DNA of 64,000 bases from Caulobacteraceae bacterium (GTDB taxonomy: Bacteria > Pseudomonadota > Alphaproteobacteria > Caulobacterales > Caulobacteraceae), in contig CANJMO010000001.1 of assembly GCA_947475845.1 (NCBI GenBank), positions 1 to 64,000 of the forward strand. Direction: 5' to 3'. Within the stretch, counting starts at the first letter, position 1; each line of letters begins with the position of its first letter. Positions 8,053-15,855 of the stretch are shown piece by piece. The position numbers were made by a program, and so were the translations under genes. The notes under the pieces were generated by a model. The model was given only the letters and a program-made list of their open reading frames with translations, ran no database searches and had not been told where the DNA came from.

Positions 8053-11000
8053 ACCTCGGTCTTTCCGGACGGCTGACCAAGGCCACCATCAAGTCGCCGC
8101 TGACGCCGCTGTTCCTGCTGGCGGCCATCGCCGTCGGCCTGCTGGCCCTGATGTCGATCCCCCGCGAGGAGGAGCCGCAGATCAGTGTGCCGATGGTGGA
8201 CATCATGGTCGCCGCCCCCGGACTGCGCGCGCCCGACGCCGTCGAGCTGGTCGGCAAGCCGCTCGAGACCATCGTCAAGAGCGTCGCCGGGGTCGAGCAC
8301 GTCTATACTTTCGCCGACGACAATCAGGTGATGGTGACCGCTCGCTTCAAGGTCGGCACCGATCCCGATGCGGCGGCTGTCCGCATCCACGAGAAGGTGC
8401 GGGCCAACTACGACCGGATACCTGCCGGCATTGCCGAACCGCTGATCCAGACGCGCAGCATCAATGATGTGCCCAGCCTGGTGCTCACTCTGTCGCCCAA
8501 GCCGGGCGCGGCCGGCCAATGGACGGATCAGGCCCTGTTCGAGCTGGCCGGCAAGCTGCGCGCCGAGGTCGCGAAGGTCGACGACGTCGGACTGACCTTC
8601 ATCGTCGGCGGCCGATCCCAGGAAATCCGCGTCGAGCCCGATCCGGCCAGGCTCGCGCTGCACGGGGTCTCATTGGGCGTGCTGACGGACGCCATCCGCC
8701 AGGCCAACCGCGCCTTCCCCGCCGGCCAGGTTCGCAACGGGGGACAGGCGGTCGATGTCACCGCCGGGCACACCCTGGTCAGCGCCACTCAGATCGGCCT
8801 GCTCACCATACCCTCGGCCACCGGGCAGGGCGTCTATGTGCGAGACGTGGCCCAGGTCATCGAGGGTCCACGCGAGGATCAGGCCCGCGCCTGGCGCTAC
8901 GCCCGCGTCGGCCAGGGCTGGAGCGAGGCCCCGGCGGTCAGCCTAGCGGTCGCCAAGCGCAAGGGCGCCAACGCGGTCGTGGTTTCCCATGCCGTCCTGG
9001 CCCGCGTCGAGGCGCTCAAAGGGTCGTTGCTGCCCGACAGTCTGGACGTGGCGGTGACCCGGGACTACGGGGCCACGGCCAACGAGAAGGCCAATGAGCT
9101 GCTCATGCATCTAGGGCTGGCGACGGTCTCGATCGTCGTGCTGATCGGCTTCGCCATCGGCTGGGGCGAGGCGGGCGTCACCGCCGTCGTCATCCCCACC
9201 ACCATCCTGCTGACCCTCTTCGCCTCCAATGTGATGGGCTACACCATCAATCGGGTCAGCCTGTTCGCCCTGATCTTCTCCATCGGCATCCTGGTCGATG
9301 ACGCCATCGTCATGATCGAAAACATCGCCCGGCACTGGGCGATGAACGACGGCCGCAGCCGGACCGACGCCGCGATCGACGCCGTGGCCGAGGTGGGCAA
9401 TCCGACGGTCGTGGCCACCCTCACGGTGGTTTCGGCCCTGCTGCCGATGCTGTTCGTTTCGGGGCTGATGGGTCCCTATATGGCGCCGATCCCGGTCAAT
9501 GCCTCGGCGGCGATGGTCTTCTCCTTCTTCGTCGCGGTGGTGATCGCGCCGTGGCTGATGGTGCGCTTCGCCCGCAAGACCCTGAGCGGCGGCGGGGGCC
9601 ATCATGGGGAGGGCCGGCTCGGCGAGCTCTATCGCCGGGTCGCCGGACAGGTCATCGCCACGCGCCGCAGCGCCTGGACCTTCCTGATCGGCGTCGGCGT
9701 GGCCACGCTGGTCGCCTGCGCCATGTTCGCCACCAAGACCGTGACGGTGAAGCTGCTGCCGTTCGACAACAAGTCCGAGCTGCAGGTGGTGCTGGACATG
9801 CCCGAGGGCGCGGCCCTCGAATCCACCAGCCGCACCCTGACCGAGATCGCCGCCATCGCCCGCTCCGTGCCGGAGGTGGAGGCGGTGGACGCCTACGCGG
9901 GGACGGCCTCGCCGTTCAACTTCAACGGGCTGGTACGCCACTACTACCTGCGCAACCGGCCCGAGATGGGCGATCTTTCGGTGGCGCTGGCCGAGAAGGG
10001 ACGCCGCCATCGCAGCAGCCACGCCATCGCCCTGGACCTGCGTCGAAAGCTGACCCGCGTGATGCTTCCCGACGGCGCGGTGATCAAGGTGGTCGAAGCG
10101 CCGCCGGGACCGCCGGTCATGGCGACCCTGCTGGCCGAAATCTACGGTCCCGACGCCCAGACCCGGCGCGCCGTGGCCGAACGGGTCAAGGCGAGCTTCC
10201 ACGCCGTGCCCTACATCGTAGACATCGACGACAGCTATGGGCGGCCGCGGCCGGGGTTGCGGCTGGTTCCCGACCGCGAGCGGCTGGAAGCGCTCAGAGT
10301 GAGCGAGCACGAGGTGTATGATTCCGTCGCCGCCGCGCTCGGCGGCCAGGTGGTGGGCTACGCCCATCGTGGACCGGGTCGCGATCCGCTGGAGATTTCC
10401 GTACGCCTTCCACAATCGGCCCGCACCTGGGGCGAGAGCCTGGCGTCGATGCCGGTCGCCGTCTCGCAGGGGGTCGCGGGTGGACGGCTGGTGGAGCTGG
10501 GCGAGCTGGTGACCGCATCCAACGAGCCCGGCTCGACCCACATCTTCCGCCGCGACGGCCGCGACGTGGACATGATCATGGGCGAGTTGGCCGGCGCGTA
10601 CGAGGCGCCGATCTACGGCATGCTGGCGGTCGACAAGGCCATCAAGCAGGGGAACTGGACGGATGCGCCGAGGCCCGACATCCGCATGAACGGCCAGCCG
10701 ACCGACGAGAGCCGGCCCACCGTGCTGTGGGACGGCGAGTGGGAAATCACCTGGGTCACCTTCCGCGACATGGGCGCGGCGTTCGGCGTGGCGATCCTGG
10801 GCATCTATGTGCTGGTGGTGGCCCAGTTCAAAAGCTTCCGCCTGCCGCTGGTGATCCTGACGCCGATCCCGCTGACCCTCGTGGGCATCGTCCTGGGCCA
10901 TATCGTTTTCCGGGCGCCGTTCACCGCGACCTCGATGATCGGCTTCATCGCCCTGGCCGGGATCATCGTGCGCAACTCGATCCTGCTGGTGGACTTCATC

Positions 11001-11258
11001 CGCCATAGCCAGAACACCGACCGGTCCCTGCGTGAGGTCCTGCTGGAGGCCGGAGCGATCCGCTTCAAGCCGATCGTGCTGACGGCGGCGGCGGCGATGA
11101 TCGGCGCGGCCGTGATCCTGACCGACCCGATCTTCCAGGGTCTTGCGATCTCGCTGCTATTCGGTCTGGCGTCCTCGACCTTGCTGACGGTGCTGGTGAT
11201 CCCCGCCATCTATGTGGTTCTGCGTGACGACGGTGTCGCCCTGGGAACGCCGCCTTGA
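8049..11258 (+). CDS. RND-family efflux pump, inner-membrane permease
   Basis: A 1069-residue proton-driven resistance-nodulation-division transporter of normal length. TM1 is followed by SIPREEEPQISVPMVDI; the TM4 proton-relay pair Asp417-Asp418 is visible in SIGILVDDAIVMIENIARHW; a second transmembrane block follows from about residue 905 with FRLPLVILTPIPLTLVGIVL and AGIIVRNSILLVDFIRH. The two large periplasmic loops lie between TM1-2 and TM7-8. It starts with GTG overlapping the adaptor stop. The subclass resembles broad HAE-type pumps with a REEEPQI signature rather than heavy-metal (CusA) pumps, since I see no CusA-type methionine triad. The substrate is not deducible from sequence. Confidence 0.9.
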   Translation: MNLGLSGRLTKATIKSPLTPLFLLAAIAVGLLALMSIPREEEPQISVPMVDIMVAAPGLRAPDAVELVGKPLETIVKSVAGVEHVYTFADDNQVMVTARFKVGTDPDAAAVRIHEKVRANYDRIPAGIAEPLIQTRSINDVPSLVLTLSPKPGAAGQWTDQALFELAGKLRAEVAKVDDVGLTFIVGGRSQEIRVEPDPARLALHGVSLGVLTDAIRQANRAFPAGQVRNGGQAVDVTAGHTLVSATQIGLLTIPSATGQGVYVRDVAQVIEGPREDQARAWRYARVGQGWSEAPAVSLAVAKRKGANAVVVSHAVLARVEALKGSLLPDSLDVAVTRDYGATANEKANELLMHLGLATVSIVVLIGFAIGWGEAGVTAVVIPTTILLTLFASNVMGYTINRVSLFALIFSIGILVDDAIVMIENIARHWAMNDGRSRTDAAIDAVAEVGNPTVVATLTVVSALLPMLFVSGLMGPYMAPIPVNASAAMVFSFFVAVVIAPWLMVRFARKTLSGGGGHHGEGRLGELYRRVAGQVIATRRSAWTFLIGVGVATLVACAMFATKTVTVKLLPFDNKSELQVVLDMPEGAALESTSRTLTEIAAIARSVPEVEAVDAYAGTASPFNFNGLVRHYYLRNRPEMGDLSVALAEKGRRHRSSHAIALDLRRKLTRVMLPDGAVIKVVEAPPGPPVMATLLAEIYGPDAQTRRAVAERVKASFHAVPYIVDIDDSYGRPRPGLRLVPDRERLEALRVSEHEVYDSVAAALGGQVVGYAHRGPGRDPLEISVRLPQSARTWGESLASMPVAVSQGVAGGRLVELGELVTASNEPGSTHIFRRDGRDVDMIMGELAGAYEAPIYGMLAVDKAIKQGNWTDAPRPDIRMNGQPTDESRPTVLWDGEWEITWVTFRDMGAAFGVAILGIYVLVVAQFKSFRLPLVILTPIPLTLVGIVLGHIVFRAPFTATSMIGFIALAGIIVRNSILLVDFIRHSQNTDRSLREVLLEAGAIRFKPIVLTAAAAMIGAAVILTDPIFQGLAISLLFGLASSTLLTVLVIPAIYVVLRDDGVALGTPP

Positions 11259-11262
11259 TCTT

Positions 11263-11281
11263 ATGTGCGAATATTCCACAT
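11263..11281. promoter_or_regulatory. Inverted repeat at the ArsR start, candidate autoregulatory operator
   Basis: The bases read ATGTG-CGAATATTC-CACAT, with outer arms at 11263-11267 and 11277-11281 and an inner GAATATTC palindrome offset by half a base step. It lies immediately upstream of the preferred ArsR start (11289). GAATATTC-type cores resemble BigR-class operators. The operator role is inferred from position and symmetry only. Confidence 0.4.
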
Positions 11282-11288
11282 TGAGCAG

Positions 11289-11627
11289 ATGACCATGCCC
11301 CCCCCCTTACCCCTCGAGCTTTCCGAACTGGAGCAGAGCGCACAGTCGGCCTCCCGCCTGCTCAAACTCATGGCCAGCGAACCGCGCCTGCTGTTGCTAT
11401 GCCGTCTGTTCGAGGGCGAAGCCTCGGTGGGGACCCTGGCGGATCACGTTAGGATGGCCCGTTCGACCACCTCGCAGCACCTGGCCAAGATGCGCGCCGA
11501 AGGCCTAGTGGCCACGCGCCGGGACGCCCAGACGATCTACTACCGGCTCGACGACCCCGCGGCCGTGAAGATTCTCGACACGTTGTGCGAAATCTATCGG
11601 ACGCCAGCCGCCAACAGAAGGAGCTGA
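11289..11627 (+). CDS. ArsR-family repressor, two-cysteine SqrR/BigR-like persulfide sensor
   Basis: A 112-residue winged-helix repressor: recognition helix region MARSTTSQHLAKMRAEGLV, wing RRDAQTIYYRL. Two cysteines are present at the positions that matter in SqrR and BigR: Cys38 in LLLLCRLFEGEAS and Cys100 in LDTLCEIYR. In those proteins the pair forms a tetrasulfide or disulfide on exposure to persulfides and releases DNA. There is no metal-binding ELCVCDL motif of classical ArsR. The ATG at 11289 (or 11295) is preferred over the GTG at 11265, which would lie inside the putative operator. The last residues TPAANRRS diverge from family ends, and the island junction lies here. Confidence 0.85.
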   Translation: MTMPPPLPLELSELEQSAQSASRLLKLMASEPRLLLLCRLFEGEASVGTLADHVRMARSTTSQHLAKMRAEGLVATRRDAQTIYYRLDDPAAVKILDTLCEIYRTPAANRRS

Positions 11628-12184
11628 CGGCCCGCCTACAGGGCGTGCAGTTCGTCCTGGCTCATACCGAGTCGTTGAAGACGATGGCGGTCGAACAACA
11701 GAAGGCCATCGACCTGGCCAGGGCGGCGTTTGAAGCGGCCGACGCTGGCCGTCAGAACCAGATGGACATCTTGGCCAGCCAAGCGGATCTGGCGCAGTAC
11801 GCCTTCCAGCGCCGCGACATCGAGCGCGAGCTTGCCAAGCTCTCGCAGCAAGAAGAGCTCGACAGGCAAGCCTTCATAACGAGAGGCCACGGCTACACCG
11901 TCGAGCAGGAGGACATCGCCCAAAAGCGCATCGTCGCCCTGCGAACGATCTACGCCAACGACGACAAGGCCGCCCAGCGCCATGAACTCGAGGTCTCTTA
12001 CGCTGACCTTTCGAGCGCCGTGGAATCGATGGCGCAGGCTATCGGCCAGCACGATTGGCAGGCGGCCACTAAGAAGTTCTTTGAGGCCCTGACGACCGCC
12101 GCGCATGCATTCTCGCTAGCGGGCTCAAGGGCCGATCAAGCAAGTGCCGTGGGCGGCCTCATGGGCTCCGTGGGTACGGTCTGA
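11600..12184 (+). pseudogene. 5'-truncated coiled-coil protein gene
   Basis: A frame that begins inside the end of the ArsR gene with no believable start and reads a continuous helical, Gln/Ala/Glu-rich sequence (SRQQKELTARLQGVQFVLAH; LAKLSQQEELDRQAFITRGH), ending in a Gly-rich tail LMGSVGTV. The even heptad-like character suggests the middle and end of a longer coiled-coil protein whose N-terminal part was lost at the island junction around 11600. An internal Met (MAVEQQKA, near 11684) could permit a shorter product. I do not recognise the family. Confidence 0.45.
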
Positions 12185-12589
12185 CGGTCTATCAGCTGGT
12201 GGCTTGGCGGCCGCAGGTTGCGGTATTGGCGGCGGGGGCGCGTTGATGGGTTTTGCAGTTCGGGTGATCTTGGAAAACGCTTGAGCTCCCCTGAGATAGC
12301 GTTGAGCAGCGCGTGCTACCGATCATCTCAACGGGCTCGGTCACCACCGGCCTTGATCTTGTCAGCTGCCGTGGACGGGGTCCAAAACTGGGGCAGAAAC
12401 GTCCAAGTTTACATGCAGCTAATCGACTTCAACGGGCTGCTCCGAGTACGCAGCCGTTACTAATCCCGCTGCACGCCGAGGCCGCGCCACCGGCGTCCGC
12501 TCCAAGCACCGGCCCGGCAGCGATCGTCGTGGCAGTGCTCCAGTAGGCCGGAGCCATGATCCAGGCTTTTCGTGACACCGATTATTCCT
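12185..12589. other. Apparently gene-free stretch
   Basis: About 400 bases between the coiled-coil remnant and the next stump. Short open frames exist on both strands but none has family features, a good start or coherent composition. I see no terminal inverted repeats or transposase sequence. It is best read as decayed intergenic DNA. Confidence 0.5.
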
Positions 12590-12868
12590 TCAAGAGCCGG
12601 GGAACTGCAGAACGATCCGCTGCTGGCCGTGGGAGGGCGTCGTGAATTTGGCGCTGCGGACCTTGTCCGGATCCTCCATCAACTGCGCATAGACCTGATA
12701 CGCGCCTTTGGCGGGCTTCATCAGCACCCATGGTCCATCGCACATCACGGTCAGCAGCGGATGGCCCTTGGCGTCTACCAGGGCGACCATGGTGTCGGTG
12801 ATGTAGTGGCTCTGCGCGTCCGAAAACTCGACCCGGATCGGATAGACCGAACGCCTTCGCGCCGGACT
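12590..12868 (-). pseudogene. 3' part of a carboxypeptidase-regulatory-like (DUF4198-type) secreted protein gene
   Basis: Reading the minus strand from about 12868 without a start, the frame gives VYPIRVEFSDAQSHYITDTM, then VALVDAKGHPLL, CDGPWVLMKPAKGAYQVYAQL and a C-terminus RIVLQFPGS. This beta-rich pattern (a substituted DGP-x-LMKLPAGKY core and a terminal VLQFP) is typical of a small periplasmic family with a carboxypeptidase-regulatory-like fold in Caulobacterales. Signal peptide and N-terminal strands are missing: upstream the frame meets the cytochrome c stump of the opposite strand. It could be a short gene starting at 12790, but the coherent sequence before that ATG argues for truncation. 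Confidence 0.5.
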
Positions 12869-12879
12869 TTCGGACCCTT

Positions 12880-13053
12880 CGTCAAACCCGTTCCTTGCTG
12901 GATATCGAGCGGACGCTCGCCCCGGGACACGTGGTCGGCCACCCGCCCATGCCTGTGTTCGCCGGCATGCCGGACGACGTGAGCGCCTTGATGGAATTTA
13001 TCAAATCCGTTCAGACGTCTCCCGCCAGGTGGCCAGTCAGACGACGGCGGTGA
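12880..13053 (+). pseudogene. 3' stump of a cytochrome c gene
   Basis: The plus-strand frame reads LLDIERTLAPGHVVGHPPMP, then VFAGMPDDVSALMEFIKSVQ, then a short basic tail to TGA at 13051-13053. The HPPMP segment with its axial methionine, followed by the acidic helix ending in EFIKSV, is the standard C-terminus of class I cytochromes c. No CxxCH haem motif exists upstream: the frame enters the divergent remnant at 12868 at once. So this is a gene whose first half is gone, broken at the same junction as its neighbour. Confidence 0.5.
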
Positions 13054-13079
13054 TGGGTGACCACCGCGACTGAAGCTTG

Positions 13080-14252
13080 CTACCGGAGGAGCTGAGCAGC
13101 CGCGTAGGCAAGGGTCTGCTCTTCGTTGGCCGCAATTATCCAGACGGCAGTCGAGGCTTCGGAAAGGCTGATCTTGCCGTGATCGCGATCGTTTGCTTCA
13201 AAGTCTAGCCCGACCCCCAGCCACGCCAGGCGCTCGCAGGTCCGCCGGCGGATCTCGCCGGCGTGTTCACCGATGCCGGCAGAGAACACCAGTGCGTCTA
13301 GACCGCCGAGGGTCGCCGCGAGGGCGCCAATCTCGCGCACCAGTCGGAACACGAATTGATCAACGGCGGCTTCCGCTTCCCGACTGTGCGCGGCCAGCAG
13401 CGTACGCATGTCGCCGGAAACACCCGACAGGGCCAGCAACCCGGATTGTCGGTAGAGGACATCCTCCACTTGATCGGGGGTCAGGCCCTGGCGCAGCATG
13501 TAGAGCACCACGCCAGGGTCCAGCGCTCCACAGCGCGTGCTCATGACCAGGCCGTCCAGCGGCGAAAATCCCATGCTCGTGTCGATGGGGGCGCCGTCGT
13601 TCAAACCGCACAGGCTCGCGCCTGAGCCCAGGTGAGCGAAGACGACTTTGCCTCGTGCCGCCTTAGGATCCAGTTCGCGCAGTCGGCCCAGGAGGAAATC
13701 ATAGGATAGGCCATGGAAGCCGTAGCGCCGCACGCCAAGGTTCGCCCAAGCATTTGGCAGGGGAACGCGTCGCGCCGGTGCAGGCAGGTTGTGGAAAAAG
13801 GCGGTATCGAAACAGGCCACCTGGGGCGTTTCAGGCCCAAGCGCCGCAAAGGCTTTGAGCATCGCGAGATTGTACGGCTGATGCAGCGGAGCTAGGGGGC
13901 AGAGGGCTTCCAGGTCGGCGATCACCCCTTCGGTAGCCACCACCGGGGCGACATAATCGAGCCCGCCATGCGCCACCCGGTGGGCGACCGCCGCCAAACC
14001 GCGGACGCCAGCTCGTTCGGCTACCCAGGCCAAGATGCTCTGTGCTAGCGCCGCCTGCCCAGACTGCACAACATCGGCCCAATTGTGATCGTCGATCTGC
14101 ACGCCGGCGTCCGTAAAAGCGCGCATCCGAGAACCACCGCCGAGTTCGTCGACTAGCCCATAAAACCGGCGCTGGGGTTCATCGGTGGCGGCAAAGAGGG
14201 CGAACTTGACCGTGGACGAGCCGACATTCAGCGCCAGGATATGGTCACCCAT
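13080..14252 (-). CDS. ackA: Acetate kinase
   Basis: A 390-residue enzyme of the acetate/butyrate kinase family, making acetyl phosphate and ADP from acetate and ATP, or ATP from acetyl phosphate. Motifs: LNVGSSTVKFALF at residues 8-20 (first phosphate loop), YGFHGLSYDFL, AHLGSGASLCGL (adenosine-binding), DTSMGFSPLDGLVMSTRCG and FSAGIGEHAGEIR near the C-terminus. Length is close to the usual 395-400. The ATG at 14252 overlaps the end of the phosphotransacetylase gene by 8 bases, so the two are coupled. Together they interconvert acetyl-CoA and acetate. In this lineage the pair is often linked to low-oxygen fermentation. Confidence 0.92.
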   Translation of the reverse strand: MGDHILALNVGSSTVKFALFAATDEPQRRFYGLVDELGGGSRMRAFTDAGVQIDDHNWADVVQSGQAALAQSILAWVAERAGVRGLAAVAHRVAHGGLDYVAPVVATEGVIADLEALCPLAPLHQPYNLAMLKAFAALGPETPQVACFDTAFFHNLPAPARRVPLPNAWANLGVRRYGFHGLSYDFLLGRLRELDPKAARGKVVFAHLGSGASLCGLNDGAPIDTSMGFSPLDGLVMSTRCGALDPGVVLYMLRQGLTPDQVEDVLYRQSGLLALSGVSGDMRTLLAAHSREAEAAVDQFVFRLVREIGALAATLGGLDALVFSAGIGEHAGEIRRRTCERLAWLGVGLDFEANDRDHGKISLSEASTAVWIIAANEEQTLAYAAAQLLR

Positions 14253-15231
14253 GCGCGGATGTCGTCGGCCGACGGGCGATAATCCCCAGCTTTTCAGCCA
14301 TGAGGACCGCGAGGGCGCATGAGACGACGTGGACTCGCTCACTGTCGGCCCGGCTGGTCAGAATGATGGGAACCCGGGCGCCCAAGACGAGGCCGGCCGC
14401 CTCCGCGCCGCCGAGGAAGGTCAACTGCTTGGCCAGGATGTTCCCCGCGATCAAGTCCGGAGCCACCAGGACGTCCGCATCACCTGCCACGGACGACACA
14501 ATCCCCTTTTCCGCCGCGGCGGCCGGATTGACGGCGTTGTCGAAGGCCAAGGGGCCATCAATCAGTCCACCGGTGATCTGATGGCGATCCGCCATCTTGC
14601 ACAGGGCGGCCGCATGGATGGTCGAGGGCAGCCGAGAGGTGACCGTTTCCACTGCGGACAAGATGGCCACCTTCGGTTGATCGATACCGAGCACATGGGC
14701 CAGATCAATCGCGTTCTGCACGATGTCGCGTTTGTCTTCGAGCCCGGGTGCAATGTTGATGGCGCCGTCCGTGATCAGCAGGGGCTTCGGATAGGCGGGG
14801 GTTTGCATCAGGTAGACATGGCTGACCCGGCGTTGTGTCCGAAGACCCGTTTTCGCCGCCAGCACGGCGTGCATCAGCTCGTCGGTATGGATCGAGCCTT
14901 TCATCAGCAGCTGGACTTGACCGTCACGCGCCATTTCGATCGATCGCTCGGCAGAGGCGTGGCTGTGCGGCGTCGAGATCAGCAGAAAGCGGCTGATATC
15001 GATCCCGGCAGCCGCGGCGGCCGCACGGATTTTCAGTTCGGGGCCCACCAGCACCGGCTCGATCAAACCAAGGTCAGCGGCCTCGGCAGCGGACTCGATA
15101 GCCACCGCATCGCACGGATGCACCACTGCCGTCTTTACAGGACCCAGACCGCAGCAACGGGTCACCAGACGGCCGCCCAGCGGCCATGACTTCAGCCGGG
15201 GGGACATTGCGAGTTCGGCAGGAATGAGCAT
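14245..15231 (-). CDS. Phosphate acetyl/butyryl transferase
   Basis: A 328-residue enzyme of the PTA/PTB family, transferring an acyl group between CoA and phosphate. Family features are VHPCDAVAIESAAEAADLGL near the start, LLMKGSIHTDELMHAVL, RRVSHVYLMQTPAYPKPLLI with TDGAINIAP, GPLAFDNAVN and LVAPDLIAGNILAKQL. This short form is the one often called the enoyl-CoA-hydratase-type PTA, so its acyl substrate could be acetyl or butyryl. The start is uncertain: Met at 15231 or at 15207 (MSPRLKSW) both fit; the frame is open further upstream but without family sequence. It is the first gene of the pair with ackA. Confidence 0.87.
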   Translation of the reverse strand: MLIPAELAMSPRLKSWPLGGRLVTRCCGLGPVKTAVVHPCDAVAIESAAEAADLGLIEPVLVGPELKIRAAAAAAGIDISRFLLISTPHSHASAERSIEMARDGQVQLLMKGSIHTDELMHAVLAAKTGLRTQRRVSHVYLMQTPAYPKPLLITDGAINIAPGLEDKRDIVQNAIDLAHVLGIDQPKVAILSAVETVTSRLPSTIHAAALCKMADRHQITGGLIDGPLAFDNAVNPAAAAEKGIVSSVAGDADVLVAPDLIAGNILAKQLTFLGGAEAAGLVLGARVPIILTSRADSERVHVVSCALAVLMAEKLGIIARRPTTSAHG

Positions 15232-15265
15232 GGGCACCAGATAGAGGCGCCGAGGCCTGCGCGCC

Positions 15266-15279
15266 TTGATCGTGCTCAA
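15266..15279. promoter_or_regulatory. FNR/FixK-like box between pta and uspA
   Basis: The sequence TTGAT-CGTG-CTCAA differs by one base from the FNR/FixK consensus TTGAT-N4-ATCAA. It lies 35 bases upstream of the phosphotransacetylase start and about 105 bases upstream of the divergent uspA start, a reasonable place for oxygen-dependent activation. Binding is inferred from the match alone. Confidence 0.45.
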
Positions 15280-15384
15280 TGTCGAAGACTTGAAGGCCGA
15301 ATTGTCTCGCCGCTTTTGATCTCGCGCATAGCGGACACCGAACCGACGGCCACTCTGGCAGGACATTGATCCTCGGGTGCTGCC

Positions 15385-15699
15385 ATGTCCTTCAAAACGT
15401 TGCTGGTCCACGCCGAGCCCGACTGGGGCTCAGATGACGCGCTCACTGCGGCCATGCATGTCGCCAGCCTGTTCAACGCACACATCGTTGGCATCGGGGC
15501 CGAGGCGCTGGACCCAGCCAATTACGCTTTCGGTGACGGCAGCGTGGTCCAGATGCTGCGCGATCAACTCGACATCGATCTCGCTAGCGCCGAACGCAGA
15601 TTCATGGCGGCGGTTGAGGGCAACTCAGCAGGGGCGACTTTCATATCCGGGATGGATCGGCCGCATGTGCTTCTCGCGCGTCACGTTGCGAAATTATAG
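15385..15699 (+). pseudogene. Universal stress protein (UspA), 3'-truncated
   Basis: The first 70-90 residues are a normal UspA N-terminus: MSFKTLLVHAEPDWGSDDAL, then AAMHVASLFNAHIVGIGAEAL, and a helical segment AERRFMAAVEG. The usual continuation (a MARPAEVLARHARAADLIVVG-type stretch, then a second Usp domain) begins at FISGMDRPHVLLARHVAKL but stops at 15697-15699. At 104 residues it is less than half of the roughly 270-residue two-domain form that normally sits by pta/ackA. The ATP-binding GxxG-S/T motif is absent. I see no continuation in the other frames downstream, so a deletion is likelier than a frameshift. Confidence 0.6.
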
Positions 15700-15855
15700 G
15701 GAGGCCGTGCTGGATCGCGGCTTGCAGAGACTTGGCAGCACGTGCGTCGCTGAACGGCGCGAATGAGTGCCGACCGGAGATGAGTTCTTTGGTTTAGGAC
15801 GGGCTATCCGCGCAAATTCGCGGCCTTGCCGCTGAGTACCCTCGCCTTACGCTGC

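Noticed and set aside
9111-11006. A 631-codon open frame on the minus strand, antisense to the RND pump
   Set aside because: It is a codon-bias shadow: rich in His, Arg, Gln and Gly, with no domain, and the plus-strand pump is full-length and unmistakable.
12218-12546. Short plus-strand frames in the gap at 12.2-12.5 kb, considered as a transposase relic
   Set aside because: No transposase motif, no inverted repeats and no good starts.
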